Positions 1-5,553 of a stretch of 5,685 nt of DNA are shown piece by piece. The notes below the pieces were generated by a model, which saw only the letters and a program-made list of their open reading frames with translations, was not told where the DNA came from and did no database searches. Position numbers and translations under genes: made by a program. The stretch comes from an uncultured Thalassospira sp. (lineage in GTDB: Bacteria > Pseudomonadota > Alphaproteobacteria > Rhodospirillales_A > Thalassospiraceae): positions 1 through 5,685 of the forward strand of contig CAMPHD010000226.1 in the NCBI GenBank assembly GCA_946885765.1, given 5' to 3'. How positions within the stretch are numbered: position 1 is the first letter of the stretch; every line of letters begins with the position of its first letter.

Positions 1-906
1 GATCAGGTCGTCTTCTTCGGTGGTCGGGCCACATTTCATGCCGATCGGGTTATGGACCCCGCGCATGAATTCAACATGCGCCCCGTCAAGCTGACGGGTA
101 CGGTCACCAATCCACAACATATGCGCTGAGCAGTCATACCAGTCGCCGGTCAGACTGTCCTGACGGGTCAGGGCTTGCTCGTAACCCAGCAAAAGCGCCT
201 CGTGCGAGGTATAGAAATCCGTCTCGCGCATCTGCGGCGCGGTTTCGGCGGTGATGCCGCATGCCTGCATGAAGGCAACCGCTTCATCAATCTGGGTTGT
301 CATCTTGCGATATCGTTCGCCTGCCGGGCTATTATCAACAAATGACAGGTTCCAGCGATGGATTTTGCTCAGATCGGCAAAGCCACCCTGCGCGAAGGCA
401 CGTAGCAGGTTCAGCGTCGATGCCGACTGGTTATAGGAACGAATCTGGCGCTGCGGGTCGGGAATACGGGCTTCGGGTGTAAATTCAATGCCGTTGATAT
501 TGTCACCGCGATAGCTTGGCAGTTCGACGCCATCGATGGTTTCCGTATCGGCCGACCGCGGCTTGGCAAACTGCCCGGCCATACGACCGACCTTGACCAC
601 CGGGCATGCCGCGCCATAGGTCAGAACAACCGCCATCTGCAACATGACCTTAAAGGTGTCACGGATGTTGTTGGGGTGAAATTCCTTAAAGCTTTCAGCA
701 CAATCCCCGCCCTGCAGCAGGAATGCGTTGCCTTCGGCAACCTCACCAAGCTTTTCTTTTAACGCGCGCGCTTCGCCAGCAAATACCAAAGGAGGATAGC
801 TGCCGAGCTCTTGCTCTACGGCCTTGACGGCCTGTGCATCCGGATAAGTCGGCATCTGCTTCACAGGCAGGTTGCGCCAGCTATCAATGCTCCAGCTCTT
901 GCTCAT
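1..906 (-). CDS. aroG: Class II DAHP synthase (3-deoxy-7-phosphoheptulonate synthase), 3' end outside window
   Basis: This enzyme condenses phosphoenolpyruvate and erythrose 4-phosphate to DAHP, the committed cytosolic step of aromatic amino acid synthesis. The 302 visible codons begin [12 protein letters not shown], and the frame is still open at base 1. Class II enzymes are usually about 450-470 residues, so roughly the last third is missing. Family landmarks seen: GGDCAESF at residues 66-73, where Cys69 fits the metal-binding cysteine; [12 protein letters not shown] at 107-118, with the phosphate-contacting Arg108 and Lys115; [11 protein letters not shown] at 232-242; and [12 protein letters not shown] at 289-300, with Lys291. 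The remaining metal ligands (His, Glu, Asp) would lie past the edge. The start ATG at 906 follows a purine-rich GAGAGGAAG ribosome site. The gene is divergent from the TauE-type gene and has its own promoter. Nothing looks broken. The plant-type family call is firm; the symbol is less so, since alphaproteobacterial copies are named aroF or aroG. Confidence 0.95.
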   Translation of the reverse strand, partial: MSKSWSIDSWRNLPVKQMPTYPDAQAVKAVEQELGSYPPLVFAGEARALKEKLGEVAEGNAFLLQGGDCAESFKEFHPNNIRDTFKVMLQMAVVLTYGAACPVVKVGRMAGQFAKPRSADTETIDGVELPSYRGDNINGIEFTPEARIPDPQRQIRSYNQSASTLNLLRAFAQGGFADLSKIHRWNLSFVDNSPAGERYRKMTTQIDEAVAFMQACGITAETAPQMRETDFYTSHEALLLGYEQALTRQDSLTGDWYDCSAHMLWIGDRTRQLDGAHVEFMRGVHNPIGMKCGPTTEEDDLI

Positions 907-922
907 TTGCTTCCTCTCAATC

Positions 923-941
923 CGGCATGTTTCTCATGCCG
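923..941. promoter_or_regulatory. Inverted repeat over the DAHP synthase transcription start
   Basis: CGGCATG and CATGCCG form a perfect 7-bp inverted repeat separated by 5 bases. It begins 2 bases downstream of the predicted -10 hexamer and spans the predicted start site near 937. A transcript starting there would lack part of one arm, so a DNA operator fits better than an RNA hairpin. No specific regulator can be named. Confidence 0.35.
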
Positions 942-943
942 TT

Positions 944-952
944 ACTATACCA
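944..952 (-). promoter_or_regulatory. Extended -10 promoter for the DAHP synthase gene
   Basis: Read on the minus strand this is TGG followed by TATAGT, matching an extended -10 element (TGn then a hexamer with 5 of 6 consensus bases). No good -35 lies 16-18 bases upstream, which fits an extended -10 promoter. The predicted start of transcription is near base 937, giving a leader of about 30 bases before the ATG at 906. Inferred from sequence alone. Confidence 0.5.
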
Positions 953-1024
953 TATAATCAGCGTCACAGCGGATTTCCGACCATTCAACCGGTGCTGTCA
1001 ACCGGGCCAAACTTGATACGGGTT

Positions 1025-1129
1025 TTGCAACCGCATTTCCACCCCTTCCGTGCAATTCGCAAAGAAAAACCCGCAAATTTTTGCCAATCCCAGCAGGCAA
1101 CACGCAAAGTTCCACCCCAAATTGCCAAT
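1025..1129. repeat. Cluster of short direct repeats (GCAA/TTGC words)
   Basis: Three different words each occur twice in about 100 bases: TTCCACCCC at 1037-1045 and 1110-1118, CGCAAAG at 1058-1064 and 1103-1109, and TTGCCAAT at 1081-1088 and 1122-1129. GCAA occurs six times between 1027 and 1107. The stretch is poor in G on the plus strand. It could be a decayed local duplication or a set of protein-binding sites; the order of the words differs between the two copies, so a simple duplication does not fully explain it. Confidence 0.35.
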
Positions 1130-1316
1130 TACAGATGGATTTTGGGAGTTGTTCGTTCCCGCAAGGACGATGGAAATCCTTCGAATCCGGACATCCCGTC
1201 AAGCGACACTGCAGGAATCCCAAAAGACTATCAGGACAAATAGTCATCAGCATTCAATTGCGCGATCCCCCATATCGCGGCACACTGCGCGCGCCACACC
1301 TCATTGCGGAAGCCCC

Positions 1317-2066
1317 ATGTCCATTGAAACAATCGCCATTATTGCCTGCGCCTATTTTGTCGCTGCCTTTGTCAAGGGCGCAACCGGTTTGGGGTTCTCG
1401 ACATCGGCCCTGCCGATCCTTGCCCTTGGGCTTGGGCTAAAGGCCGGGATGCCGCTTGTGATCATTCCGTCCCTTGTCAGCAATTCAATCATCATGGCGC
1501 AGGCTGGACATTTCCGCGAAACGATCAACCGGTTCTGGCCGATGTTTCTGGCCACCATCCCGGGGCTTTTGATCGGACTTGCCGTGCTTGGAATGGTCGA
1601 CAGCATGCTGGCCGGTGCAGTGCTGGGGCTGGTTCTGATGAATTACGGGGCCATCACGCTGTTTCGTCATGGCAAACCGCTGTCAGATAAAATCGCGCGC
1701 TATCTGGCACCTGTTTCCGGTTTCACCACGGGGCTGGTGAATGGCATTACTGGCTCGCAGGTGATGCCCGTCCTGCCTTTTTTACTGTCATTGCGGCTTG
1801 ATCCCAAGCGCTTCATTCAGGCCATCAACATCTCGTTTAGCCTTTCAAGCATTGTGATGGCATTTGGCCTGACGCGGATGGGGTTGATGACACTTGAAAC
1901 CGTCTGGATATCCTTGGCTGGGCTGGTTCCGGTTTATGCTGGCACCAAACTTGGCAGTGCGGTGCGCAACCGCATGGATGCCGAAACCTTCCGCAAGGTG
2001 GTTCTGATCATGCTGATCATTTTCGGGGCGATATTGATCGGCAAATTTGCGCTGTTTCACCCGTAA
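1317..2066 (+). CDS. TauE/SafE-family membrane transporter (putative sulfite/organosulfonate exporter family)
   Basis: This is a 249-residue, very hydrophobic inner-membrane protein with about eight predicted membrane segments, roughly at residues 5-19, 28-51, 73-93, 96-117, 130-160 (possibly split), 165-187, 193-213 and 226-246. The family signature is present in both halves: VKGATGLGFSTSALPILAL at 19-37 and GLVNGITGSQVMPVLPFLL at 139-157. These are the inverted-repeat glycine/proline motifs of TauE/SafE (DUF81) proteins, and the length is normal for the family. Members export sulfite, sulfoacetate or other small anions, but many are uncharacterised; nothing nearby concerns sulfur, so the substrate is unknown. 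I chose the ATG at 1317 because GGAAG lies 4 bases upstream and the protein becomes membrane-like at once; the same frame is open back to 1050 but encodes implausible sequence. It may be co-transcribed with the gene 48 bases downstream. Confidence 0.9.
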   Translation: MSIETIAIIACAYFVAAFVKGATGLGFSTSALPILALGLGLKAGMPLVIIPSLVSNSIIMAQAGHFRETINRFWPMFLATIPGLLIGLAVLGMVDSMLAGAVLGLVLMNYGAITLFRHGKPLSDKIARYLAPVSGFTTGLVNGITGSQVMPVLPFLLSLRLDPKRFIQAINISFSLSSIVMAFGLTRMGLMTLETVWISLAGLVPVYAGTKLGSAVRNRMDAETFRKVVLIMLIIFGAILIGKFALFHP

Positions 2067-2083
2067 AACTTTAGCACGCTGGT

Positions 2084-2102
2084 GCAAAGCGCCTCCCTTT
2101 GC
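2084..2102 (+). other. Small stem-loop between the exporter and yigZ-type genes
   Basis: GCAAAG and CTTTGC form a 6-bp stem with a 7-base loop, 12 bases upstream of the chosen yigZ-type start. It has no following T-run, so it is not a standard terminator. A weaker stem GCAC/GTGC (2074-2085) overlaps and competes with it. This could be chance. Confidence 0.25.
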
Positions 2103-2114
2103 TATCCAGTCGTG

Positions 2115-2684
2115 ATGAAAACCATCACCCGCCCCGCATTCGCCGAAACCGAAGAAAAGAAATCGCGCTTTCTGGCCGAGCTGGTCCCTTATGACGATCT
2201 CGCGGCAAGGCTTGTAGAATTGCGCGCGGCCCATCCCAAGGCCAACCACCATGTCACGGCCTATCGATATCTAAATGACGAAAACCAGCTGATTGAACAT
2301 GGCAAGGATGACGGCGAGCCATCAGGCACGTCTGGCGTTCCCTGCCTCAAGGTTCTTCAGGGACGCGATCTGATTAATGTCGCAGTGATCGTCACGCGTT
2401 ATTTCGGCGGGGTAAAGCTTGGCACCGGCGGGTTGGTGCGGGCTTATAGCGGTGCTGCCAATGCGGTTTGCAGTGTTGCCGACGTCGTCGATTATGTCCC
2501 GCAGGGTGAAGCAGAGCTTTTTGCCGGTTTTCCCGATGCCGGAACGCTGGAACAGGCCTGCGCACAGGATGGCATTACCGTTCTGGACCGGCAGTTTGAT
2601 GCCGAAGGCACATGTATGCGGATTTCCGGACCAAAGGAACTGGTGGCTGATATTGCCGGGCGTTTCCCGATCAATCGTGATTAG
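2115..2684 (+). CDS. YigZ/IMPACT family protein (UPF0029)
   Basis: This 189-residue cytosolic protein belongs to the family of E. coli YigZ and eukaryotic IMPACT (Impact N-terminal domain followed by a DUF1949-type C-terminal domain). The signature block lies at residues 65-116: DDGEPSGTSGVP at 65-76, then VTRYFGGVKLGTGGLVRAY at 93-111, a close match to the conserved YYGG..LGTGGLV core. The early KKSRF (15-19) and HP.A.HH (40-46) are also family features. The C-terminal domain covers about 128-189. The biochemical role of bacterial members is unsettled; eukaryotic IMPACT acts on the translation regulator GCN1, which cannot be transferred here. The ATG at 2115 best matches the family N-terminus, but there is no Shine-Dalgarno before it. 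An in-frame GTG at 2112 abuts it and another at 2082 would add 11 unconvincing residues. The gene converges on gntR with a 24-base gap and no recognisable terminator. Confidence 0.92.
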   Translation: MKTITRPAFAETEEKKSRFLAELVPYDDLAARLVELRAAHPKANHHVTAYRYLNDENQLIEHGKDDGEPSGTSGVPCLKVLQGRDLINVAVIVTRYFGGVKLGTGGLVRAYSGAANAVCSVADVVDYVPQGEAELFAGFPDAGTLEQACAQDGITVLDRQFDAEGTCMRISGPKELVADIAGRFPINRD

Positions 2685-2708
2685 GACTGGCGCGATCAGG
2701 ACAGGATA

Positions 2709-3734
2709 TCAGATGCGGCGCGCAGTACTTTGGCGATCCTGTAACTGGAAACCAAGATCGACAACCGGCTTTTCGGGTTCGTCCCCCTCCAGCCGCACAC
2801 GGATCATATCGACCGCGGTTTTTCCAATGCCATAGCGATTGGTCTTGATACTACTGAGTGGCGGACAGGCTGCGGCCATCATTTCAAGATCGTTGAAACC
2901 GATGATCCCAAGGTCTTCTGGCACACGTAGCCCGGCATGTTGGCAACCGAACAAAACCCCCAGCGCCATGTCATCGTTGTTGCAGAAAACCGCTTCGATA
3001 TCGGGCCTTTTTACGCGCAACGCCCCGATCAGTTCCGCGCCCAGCGACGTGCTTGATGATCGGGTTGTTGTCATGAACAGTTCCGGGTCATACCGGCCCG
3101 ATGATCGCAATGCTTCGGCAAAACCTTCCATACGGCGACGTGACCGCGGGTCCATCCGTGCGCCGATGAAACCGATCCTGCGATAGCCGCGCTGCAACAG
3201 GTGATATCCGGCCGCCTGCCCGCCTTCGAAATGCGAAAAGCCGACCATCATATCAATGGGATCCGGATCGACTTCCATGATCTGGACCACCGGACAATCT
3301 GCCTTTTCAAGCAAGGCGCGCGCTGCTTTGGTTTGATCGCCACCGGCAACGATCAGAGCCGTTGGCCGCTGGCTCAGGAATATACGGATCAGGCGTTCTT
3401 CCTCGGCTGCGACATAGCGTGAATTACCAAGCTGCACCTGAAGCGGGCCTTGCTCCAGTTCGTCATAAATCGCGCGCAGCGTATCGGCAAACACGTTGTT
3501 GGTCAGCGACGGTACGATCACGCCAACAATGTTGGAACGCGATGATGCAAGGGCACTGGCATGGGAATGGGGAACGTAATCAAGCTTGCGAACCGCGGCA
3601 TCGATGCGTTCACGCAAGGGAGCAGATACTTTGGCCGGATCACGCAAGGCCCGTGAAACGGTTATCGTGCTGACCCCGGCCTTATCGGCCACATCAGCGA
3701 TGGTCGGCCGTCCGGCCCCTCTGCGTTTTCTCAT
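2709..3734 (-). CDS. gntR: LacI-family transcriptional repressor, GntR (gluconate) type
   Basis: This 341-residue DNA-binding repressor of the LacI/GalR family has a helix-turn-helix at residues 11-30 (TIADVADKAGVSTITVSRAL), a hinge helix near 57-66 and a periplasmic-binding-protein-like effector domain from about 69 to 335. It resembles E. coli GntR (gluconate repressor, LacI family, unrelated to the GntR superfamily) as I recall that sequence: PSLTNNVFADTLR at 75-87, VGFSHFEGGQAA at 164-175, IGFIGARMDPR at 187-197, VFCNNDDMALG at 249-259 and the late VVDLGFQL at 324-331. The expected ligand is gluconate or a related sugar acid. The gene is divergent from gntK across two palindromic sites of the type this family binds, so repression of gntK and autoregulation are likely. 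The ATG at 3734 follows AAGGGA at 4 bases and is the only in-frame ATG after an upstream stop. That start lies in a 14-bp triplication. Confidence 0.92.
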   Translation of the reverse strand: MRKRRGAGRPTIADVADKAGVSTITVSRALRDPAKVSAPLRERIDAAVRKLDYVPHSHASALASSRSNIVGVIVPSLTNNVFADTLRAIYDELEQGPLQVQLGNSRYVAAEEERLIRIFLSQRPTALIVAGGDQTKAARALLEKADCPVVQIMEVDPDPIDMMVGFSHFEGGQAAGYHLLQRGYRRIGFIGARMDPRSRRRMEGFAEALRSSGRYDPELFMTTTRSSSTSLGAELIGALRVKRPDIEAVFCNNDDMALGVLFGCQHAGLRVPEDLGIIGFNDLEMMAAACPPLSSIKTNRYGIGKTAVDMIRVRLEGDEPEKPVVDLGFQLQDRQSTARRI

Positions 3735-3763
3735 ATTTCCCTTCTCATACCTTCTTCCTCATA
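3722..3763 (-). repeat. 14-bp triplication at the gntR start with two chained 5-codon ORFs
   Basis: On the minus strand the motif TATGAG followed by purines recurs exactly every 14 bases at 3763, 3749 and 3735; the third ATG (3734) starts gntR. Because 14 is not a multiple of three, each ATG is in a different frame. The first reads MRKKV-stop (3762-3745) and the second MRREI-stop (3748-3731), and each TGA overlaps the next ATG as ATGA. The repeats are imperfect beyond the first eight bases. Whether the mini-ORFs are translated is not known from sequence. Confidence 0.6.
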
Positions 3764-3792
3764 TCCGCGATTTCCGGGTTTCACAATATCTG

Positions 3793-3822
3793 TTGACTCG
3801 ATGTTAGCGCTATCATTATGTT
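3793..3822 (+). promoter_or_regulatory. Sigma-70-type promoter for gntK and the binding protein gene
   Basis: TTGACT at 3793-3798 (5 of 6 consensus) is followed after 18 bases by TATGTT at 3817-3822 (4 of 6). Transcription would start near 3829, leaving about 48 bases of leader before the GTG at 3877. The two palindromes of this region lie on the spacer and on the -10/start region, so bound repressor would block RNA polymerase. Confidence 0.6.
3801..3816. promoter_or_regulatory. GntR/LacI-type operator 1
   Basis: ATGTTAGCGCTATCAT is a 16-bp palindrome with one mismatched pair and the central GCGC typical of LacI-family sites. It resembles E. coli GntR sites of the form ATGTTACC... as I recall them. 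It fills the spacer of the predicted gntK promoter. Confidence 0.75.
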
Positions 3823-3833
3823 AGCGCTAACAA
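3818..3833. promoter_or_regulatory. GntR/LacI-type operator 2
   Basis: ATGTTAGCGCTAACAA contains a perfect 14-bp palindrome (3819-3832). Its first 12 bases are identical to operator 1. The centres of the two sites are 17 bp apart, with one base between the 16-mers. This copy covers the predicted -10 and transcription start of gntK. Confidence 0.8.
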
Positions 3834-3836
3834 ACA

Positions 3837-3875
3837 ATGGCGGGCAAGACCTGCATAAAGAAAAGTCGAAAATGA
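3837..3875 (+). other. Possible leader mini-ORF (12 codons plus stop)
   Basis: An ATG only about 8 bases after the predicted transcription start opens a frame reading MAGKTCIKKSRK. Its TGA overlaps the ATG of the next short frame as ATGA. No ribosome site is visible, so translation would have to be near-leaderless. It is short enough to be chance. Confidence 0.2.
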
Positions 3876-3919
3876 AGTGGCGGGAGGAACAGCCATCAAA
3901 GCCGAATTTGTCATCGTGA
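3872..3919 (+). other. Possible leader mini-ORF (15 codons plus stop) overlapping gntK
   Basis: ATG at 3872 reads MKWREEQPSKPNLSS and stops at a TGA that overlaps an in-frame gntK ATG (TGATG, 3917-3921). It lies in another frame from gntK and contains the GGGAGGA ribosome-site sequence inside it. It may be fortuitous; it is reported because it forms a chain with the preceding short frame. Confidence 0.2.
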
Positions 3920-4488
3920 TGGGTGTCAGCGGATCGGGCAAAACCGAGGTCGCGCAACGCCTTGCCAACGCCTGCAATGGTGTGTGGCTTGATGCCGACG
4001 ATTATCATCCCCCGCAAAATGTCGAAAACATGCGCAACGGCATGCCACTAAATGACGAGATGCGCTGGCCTTGGCTCGCATCGCTCAGTGCGGCGGCCAG
4101 CCAGGCTGCACTTGGCATTGATACCAATTCCATCACGCCGAAAATCTTTATCGCCTGCTCGGCACTGAAACGGCGTTATCGCAATTTTCTGCGGGACTAT
4201 CTGGAACCTGCAACATTCGTTTTTCTGGACGGTTCGCGCGACGTGATCCTTTCCCGGCTGGAACGCCGGGTCGGTCATTTCATGCCGTCCGGATTGCTTG
4301 ACAGTCAGTTGGCCGATCTCGAACCGCTGGGGCCGGACGAGATCAGCGTGACTGTTTCCATCGACGCCCCGATTGAAGCCGTGGTTTCGAGCATTGCTGC
4401 GCGTCTTGCAGCGGGCGAAATCGACAGTCCATCCACCAAAACGCATAACACCGCCGGAAAACCGGTAACTCAGGGAGAAGACAAATGA
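3877..4488 (+). CDS. gntK: Gluconokinase (ATP: D-gluconate 6-phosphotransferase)
   Basis: GntK phosphorylates gluconate to 6-phosphogluconate, which enters the Entner-Doudoroff or pentose phosphate pathway. The predicted 203-residue cytosolic P-loop kinase has Walker A GVSGSGKT at 16-23, the substrate-side block DADDYHPPQNVENMRNG at 39-55, PLNDEMRWPWL at 57-67, CSALKRRYRNFLR at 94-106 and the lid region RRVGHFMPSGLLDSQL at 130-145, all in the GntK family order. About 20 residues after 183 form a polar tail without family resemblance. GTG at 3877 is the only ordinary start after the in-frame stop at 3856, but a strong ribosome site within it points to ATC at 3895, which would give a typical short N-terminus (197 residues). 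Its TGA overlaps the next gene's ATG (ATGA), so the two are translationally coupled. It is divergent from gntR, with operators between them. Confidence 0.93.
   Translation: MAGGTAIKAEFVIVMGVSGSGKTEVAQRLANACNGVWLDADDYHPPQNVENMRNGMPLNDEMRWPWLASLSAAASQAALGIDTNSITPKIFIACSALKRRYRNFLRDYLEPATFVFLDGSRDVILSRLERRVGHFMPSGLLDSQLADLEPLGPDEISVTVSIDAPIEAVVSSIAARLAAGEIDSPSTKTHNTAGKPVTQGEDK
3882..3888 (+). promoter_or_regulatory. Strong Shine-Dalgarno inside the 5' end of gntK, facing an ATC codon
   Basis: GGGAGGA is the best ribosome-binding sequence in the gntK leader. Six bases after it, at 3895, is ATC in the gntK frame, not ATG, GTG or TTG. The annotated GTG at 3877 lies upstream of the site and has no good Shine-Dalgarno of its own. 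This site therefore bears directly on which codon starts gntK. Confidence 0.5.
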
Positions 4489-5513
4489 CCCTATCGTTCA
4501 AGACACTCGCCGGAACCGCACTTGCCGCCAGCCTGATGATGGCATCACCGTTGGCCGCAAATGCACAGGAATTCACCCTTAAAGTCCAGTCAAGCGATGC
4601 GGCAGGTGTGCCGAACTTCGTCATCGAACAGGAATGGGCCGCACGCGTTGGCAAAATGTCGGGCGGACGCATTGCTGTTGAAATGCTTCCGGTCAACTCG
4701 GTCGTCGAACATGCCGAAACCCAGGACGCAATTGCCGCAGGCATTCTTGACGGCCACATCACCGATACCAGCTATTTCACCGGCAAGGACCCGGCATTCG
4801 GCCTGATCGCCAACCCGGTTGGCGCATGGTCGGCACCATCCGAAATGCTGCGTTTCGTCGAATATGGCGGCGGCAAGGAACTGATGAATGAAATGCTTGA
4901 ACCCTATGGCCTGCATTTCATCGGGGCGGTAACCCCCGGCCTTGAAGCCTTTGTTTCGTCCAAGCCGCTTGACAGTGTGGCCGACCTTAAAGGCCTTAAA
5001 ATGCGCGCGCCCGAAGGCATGGTGCAGGAAGTCTTTGCCGCAGCCGGTGCATCACCGGTCAACATTCCACAATCCGAAGTTTTCACATCCCTTGATAAAA
5101 AGGTGATTGATGCTGCGGATGCGACCGTGTTCTCGACCAACCAGGCGATGGGCCTGCATGACGTTGCGAAACATCCGGTCTATCCGGGCTTCCATTCCAT
5201 GCCGATGCTTGAAGTTTCGGTCAACAAGGAAAAATGGGATTCCATGCCCGAAGACCTTCAGACCATCCTCGAGGTGTCGGTCCGCGATCTGGCGCGCGAC
5301 ATGGACGCGCAGCTTGCGATGAAAGATATGGAAGCCGTTGCCAAGGCACGTGCCGAAGGCGGTGTAACCATCCACAACTGGTCGGCCGAGGAGCGCAACA
5401 AATTCCGTAAAATCGCCACCAGCCAGTGGGAAAAAGTCTCCGGTCGCTCGGAAAATGCCCAGAAGGTTTATGATACACTGATCAAGTATCTGACCGCGCA
5501 AGGCATGATCTGA
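4485..5513 (+). CDS. TRAP transporter periplasmic solute-binding protein (DctP family)
   Basis: This is the extracytoplasmic receptor of a tripartite ATP-independent periplasmic transporter, 342 residues, normal for the family. Residues 1-27 are a classic signal peptide: Lys6, a hydrophobic core, and cleavage predicted after ANA at 25-27. The mature part shows the DctP pattern: an early LKVQSSDAAG at 32-41, DLKGLKMRAPEGMVQEVFAA at 167-186 with Arg174 in the position of the family's carboxylate-binding arginine, then GASPVNIPQSEVFTSLDKKVIDAAD at 188-212, in which the usual GV.DG is KVIDA, and the C-terminal helices. The start ATG at 4485 has GGGAG 7 bases upstream and overlaps the gntK stop. 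Genes for the two membrane subunits (DctQ and DctM) are expected to the right but not visible. Coupling to gntK and gntR points to gluconate or another sugar acid as ligand; this is inference from context, not readable in the protein. Confidence 0.92.
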   Translation: MTLSFKTLAGTALAASLMMASPLAANAQEFTLKVQSSDAAGVPNFVIEQEWAARVGKMSGGRIAVEMLPVNSVVEHAETQDAIAAGILDGHITDTSYFTGKDPAFGLIANPVGAWSAPSEMLRFVEYGGGKELMNEMLEPYGLHFIGAVTPGLEAFVSSKPLDSVADLKGLKMRAPEGMVQEVFAAAGASPVNIPQSEVFTSLDKKVIDAADATVFSTNQAMGLHDVAKHPVYPGFHSMPMLEVSVNKEKWDSMPEDLQTILEVSVRDLARDMDAQLAMKDMEAVAKARAEGGVTIHNWSAEERNKFRKIATSQWEKVSGRSENAQKVYDTLIKYLTAQGMI

Positions 5514-5516
5514 TTG

Positions 5517-5530
5517 TGACCGCACGGTCA
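5517..5530. repeat. Inverted repeat just after the binding protein gene
   Basis: TGACCG and CGGTCA are separated by two bases, 3 bases after the stop codon. As RNA it would be a short 5-bp stem with a 4-base loop; as DNA it is a 14-bp palindrome-like site. No T-run follows, so it is not a terminator by itself. Confidence 0.35.
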
Positions 5531-5553
5531 TAGGATCACGGCAAAATAAACCC

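Larger units (their letters stand above)
907..1316. other. Divergent intergenic region, no convincing gene
   Basis: These 410 bases separate the DAHP synthase gene from the TauE-type gene. The open frames crossing them translate to low-complexity, His/Pro/Ser/Arg-rich peptides with no family resemblance and no ribosome sites, so I treat the region as non-coding. It holds the minus-strand promoter and inverted repeat near 923-952, a cluster of short repeated words at 1025-1129, and two 6-bp inverted repeats near the plus-strand gene: GACTAT/ATAGTC at 1226-1245 and CGCGAT/ATCGCG at 1261-1279. I could not find a convincing -35/-10 pair for the plus-strand gene. Confidence 0.6.

Noticed and set aside
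872..1253. Open frames on both strands in the intergenic region (872-1243 plus, 945-1253 minus)
   Set aside because: Their peptides have no recognisable domain, implausible composition and no ribosome sites, and one overlaps the DAHP synthase coding region and promoter.
1050..1316. N-terminal extension of the TauE/SafE frame by 89 codons
   Set aside because: The extension is polar, low in family resemblance and lacks a ribosome site at its ATG; the family fold and a GGAAG site both begin at the ATG at 1317.
2082..2114. GTG at 2082 as the yigZ-type start
   Set aside because: It has no Shine-Dalgarno, adds 11 residues not typical of the family and would run through the small stem-loop; ATG 2115 matches the family N-terminus better.
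2660..2711. Bidirectional terminator between the convergent yigZ-type gene and gntR
   Set aside because: Only weak short pairings such as AATC/GATT and no T-run on either strand; not supportable.
3721..3763. gntR starting at one of the upstream ATGs (3748 or 3762)
   Set aside because: Both are in other frames and stop after five codons; an in-frame stop lies upstream of 3734, so no longer gntR is possible from them.
3919..3921. ATG at 3919 as the gntK start
   Set aside because: It would begin at the residue just before the P-loop and delete the first beta strand of the kinase fold.
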